A stretch of DNA of 7,270 nt from NCBI GenBank assembly GCA_022360735.1, contig JAKSCF010000116.1:1-7270 (forward strand). Reading direction: 5' to 3'. Positions 5,714 through 7,270 of the stretch are shown piece after piece. Below the pieces are notes generated by a model that saw nothing but the letters and a program-made list of their open reading frames with translations, made no database searches and was not told where the DNA came from. The stretch is from Clostridia bacterium. Lineage in GTDB: Bacteria > Bacillota_A > Clostridia > Peptostreptococcales > JAAYPU01. Every line of letters begins with the position of its first letter. The first letter of the stretch is position 1. Position numbers and translations under genes: made by a program.

Positions 5714-7090
5714 TTGAAAAAAACTTTTGTTCTTGACACGAATGTTATTTTACACACCCCCCTGGCATTAAATAGTTTCGCTGATAATGATATTGTTATT
5801 CCTGCTATTGTATTAGAAGAGCTGGACCGATTTAAAAAAGACAGCTCAGAGTTAGGTGCCAATGCACGCTTAGCCGCACGATTTATTGATGAGCTGAGAG
5901 AAAAAGGAGATCTTATTCAAGGGGTTCCCATTCCAAGCGGAGGCACTCTGAGGGTAGAACTGAATTGCACAAATGTAACATTGCCGGATAGTTGGCCGGA
6001 TCATAAAAATGATAATCGAATTTTAAAAGTTTGTATGGGGCTGATGGATGAAGGCGAAAATGTATTTCTTGTTACCAAAGACATATTTGAAAGAATAAAA
6101 GCAGATTTATTAAATATTCCAGTTCAAGACTTTCTTGCAGAACAAGTCCCTTCATATGAAGAACAATACAGAGGTATCCTTGAAGTATACACCAATGATT
6201 TATCCATTGACCAATTCTATGAAACCGGTAAGATAGATATAAGAGATGTCTTCGAATATTCTCAAACTGCCGGTTCACAAGAACCTGTCCTTGTTGTCAA
6301 CCAATTCTTAATCATTCATTCATATAGTGATGAAAACAAATCTGCTCTGGGCCGGTTTAACGGTGAAGAAATCGTTTGTCTCCAACATTCCTCCAAACAC
6401 CCTTTTGGTATCACACCTAAAAATGCTAACCAAAAATTTATGCAAGAAGCTTTAATGCTTGATGCCGATATAGCGCCTTTAGTCATATTCAAAGGTCCTG
6501 CAGGAACAGCTAAAACCTTTTATTCTCTTGCCGTAGGATTGCATAAAATTATGAATGAAAAAGATGATAGTTATAGAAAAATCTTGGTATGCCGCCCTAA
6601 TATCAAAATGGATGAAGAGATTGGTTTTCTTCCCGGAAATGAACAAGAAAAGATAGCACCATTTATGCGGCCTATCATTGACAACCTTGAAATTCTTATT
6701 GATAGCAATAGTAGTGAAAGATATAAGAATGAGGTAGAATTAAAAGATAAAATCGATGAACTGTTTGAAAGAAATATCATCACCACCGAGGCCATCGCAT
6801 TTATACGCGGAAGATCTATTGTCAAACAGTGGATTATTATTGATGAAGCACAGAATCTCACGCCTCGTCAAGTAAAAGGCATTATAACACGTGCCGGAAA
6901 ACATACTAAGATCATACTGATTGGAGACCCCGGACAAATTGACCACCCTTTCCTGGATTCACGAACCAACGGGTTGTGTTATGCCTCTGAAAAAATGAAA
7001 GAAAGTCCCCTTTGTTTCCAATTGACTTTATCAGAAAAAGATTGCGAACGTTCAGAACTTGCATTTGAAAGCTCCCGCAGAATGAAATAA
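5714..7090 (+). CDS. PIN domain-PhoH ATPase (YlaK/PhoH2 type)
   Basis: This cytoplasmic protein of 458 residues is a fusion typical of PhoH2 proteins: an N-terminal PIN ribonuclease domain and a C-terminal PhoH helicase-like ATPase. The PIN domain (about 1-140) shows the acidic metal-binding residues D8 (VLDTNVIL), E35/E36 (VLEELDRF), D100 (KNDNRIL) and D123 (VTKD). The ATPase shows Walker A GPAGTAKT (261-268), CRPNIKMDEEIGFLPG (293-308), APFMRPIIDNLE (315-326), Walker B IIIDEAQ (374-380) and IGDPGQID (403-410). Walker A has Ala266 where Gly usually precedes the lysine. Related PhoH2 proteins are reported to unwind and cleave RNA; the physiological role in Firmicutes is poorly known. It begins with TTG behind a perfect AGGAGG. 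It stands alone here and may have followed cysK directly before the four-gene block arrived. The family assignment is secure and the in vivo role is not. Confidence 0.93.
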   Translation: MKKTFVLDTNVILHTPLALNSFADNDIVIPAIVLEELDRFKKDSSELGANARLAARFIDELREKGDLIQGVPIPSGGTLRVELNCTNVTLPDSWPDHKNDNRILKVCMGLMDEGENVFLVTKDIFERIKADLLNIPVQDFLAEQVPSYEEQYRGILEVYTNDLSIDQFYETGKIDIRDVFEYSQTAGSQEPVLVVNQFLIIHSYSDENKSALGRFNGEEIVCLQHSSKHPFGITPKNANQKFMQEALMLDADIAPLVIFKGPAGTAKTFYSLAVGLHKIMNEKDDSYRKILVCRPNIKMDEEIGFLPGNEQEKIAPFMRPIIDNLEILIDSNSSERYKNEVELKDKIDELFERNIITTEAIAFIRGRSIVKQWIIIDEAQNLTPRQVKGIITRAGKHTKIILIGDPGQIDHPFLDSRTNGLCYASEKMKESPLCFQLTLSEKDCERSELAFESSRRMK

Positions 7091-7125
7091 ACAACCTTTC
7101 TAATAGGCGTACACGAGACGGGATG

Positions 7126-7151
7126 AATAGATAGACTTCAGTCTATCTATT
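7126..7151. terminator. Perfect 11-bp hairpin after the PIN-PhoH gene
   Basis: AATAGATAGAC (7126-7136) and GTCTATCTATT (7141-7151) form a perfect stem with a 4-base loop, 36 bases after the stop codon. The position fits a transcript end, but no clear T-run follows (only TATTTAGG), so it may be a Rho-independent terminator of weak type or an RNA-stabilising 3' hairpin. Confidence 0.45.
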
Positions 7152-7241
7152 TAGGTTATCAAAAAAGTACTAGAAAAATGAATGCAGGTGTATGAATATT
7201 CGTTTTTTTGTGTTCATTTGGTCAGAAAATTTAGGTGGCAG

Positions 7242-7270
7242 ATGGGCTATAAAAGTCGTGAACAAACAGG
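7242..7270 (+). CDS. Possible start of a further gene, cut by the window edge
   Basis: An ATG at 7242 opens a frame (MGYKSREQ...) that stays open to the window end, only 9 codons. AGGTGG (7233-7238) lies just upstream, but the 3-base gap is shorter than normal. Too little is visible to name a product, and it may be chance. Confidence 0.2.

Noticed and set aside
6072..7094. Leftward open frames of 60 to 96 codons within the PIN-PhoH gene.
   Set aside because: They lie opposite clear PhoH motifs and show only hydrophobic, low-information sequence typical of antisense shadows.
1..7270. A CRISPR array, tRNA, rRNA, riboswitch, or integrase/transposase gene that would explain the repeats.
   Set aside because: None was seen on either strand. 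The repeats are a two-copy gene-end duplication and a two-copy promoter repeat, not an array.

Overview
This AT-rich window with strong AGGAGG-type ribosome binding sites looks like the chromosome of a low-GC Firmicute (Bacillota), probably a clostridium-like or bacillus-like species. The evidence is a GlnK/GlnL-type two-component pair, a YlaK-type PIN-PhoH protein starting at TTG, and Gram-positive-style promoters and terminators. The exact species cannot be told from the sequence.

Layout: a cysteine synthase gene (168-1109, +) comes first, with its own promoter and ribosome binding site. It is followed by four leftward genes: a response regulator (1106-1957), its membrane sensor kinase (1954-3231), an aspartate/glutamate-type racemase (3438-4154) and a dicarboxylate/acidic amino acid:cation symporter (4161-5396). 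A 317-base non-coding stretch (5397-5713) then holds the symporter promoter, a 20-bp tandem repeat overlapping the -35 position, a hairpin, a displaced copy of the cysK 3' end, and the leader of the last gene. That gene is a full-length PIN-PhoH ATPase (5714-7090, +). The final 180 bases hold a hairpin and possibly the start of another gene.

The four leftward genes read as one regulon in two transcription units. The symporter and racemase form an operon ending in a long terminator hairpin at 3387-3455. The kinase and regulator form a second operon with a 4-bp ATGA overlap and their own promoter near 3307-3335. The working model is that the kinase senses an acidic amino acid or glutamine-like ligand, and that the regulator activates the symporter operon through the tandem 20-bp sites. 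Transporter residues (R378, D375, N382) favour an acidic substrate. The racemase would interconvert D and L forms of the imported amino acid.

The most striking feature is that these four genes lie exactly between two direct copies of the last 49 bp of the cysK coding sequence (1052-1100 and 5512-5560, 46/49 identical). The second copy is a decayed, promoterless tail. This suggests that cysK and the PIN-PhoH gene were once neighbours and that a roughly 4.4-kb module was inserted at the 3' end of cysK, supplying a replacement 3' end. No integrase or transposase is visible, so the mechanism is open.
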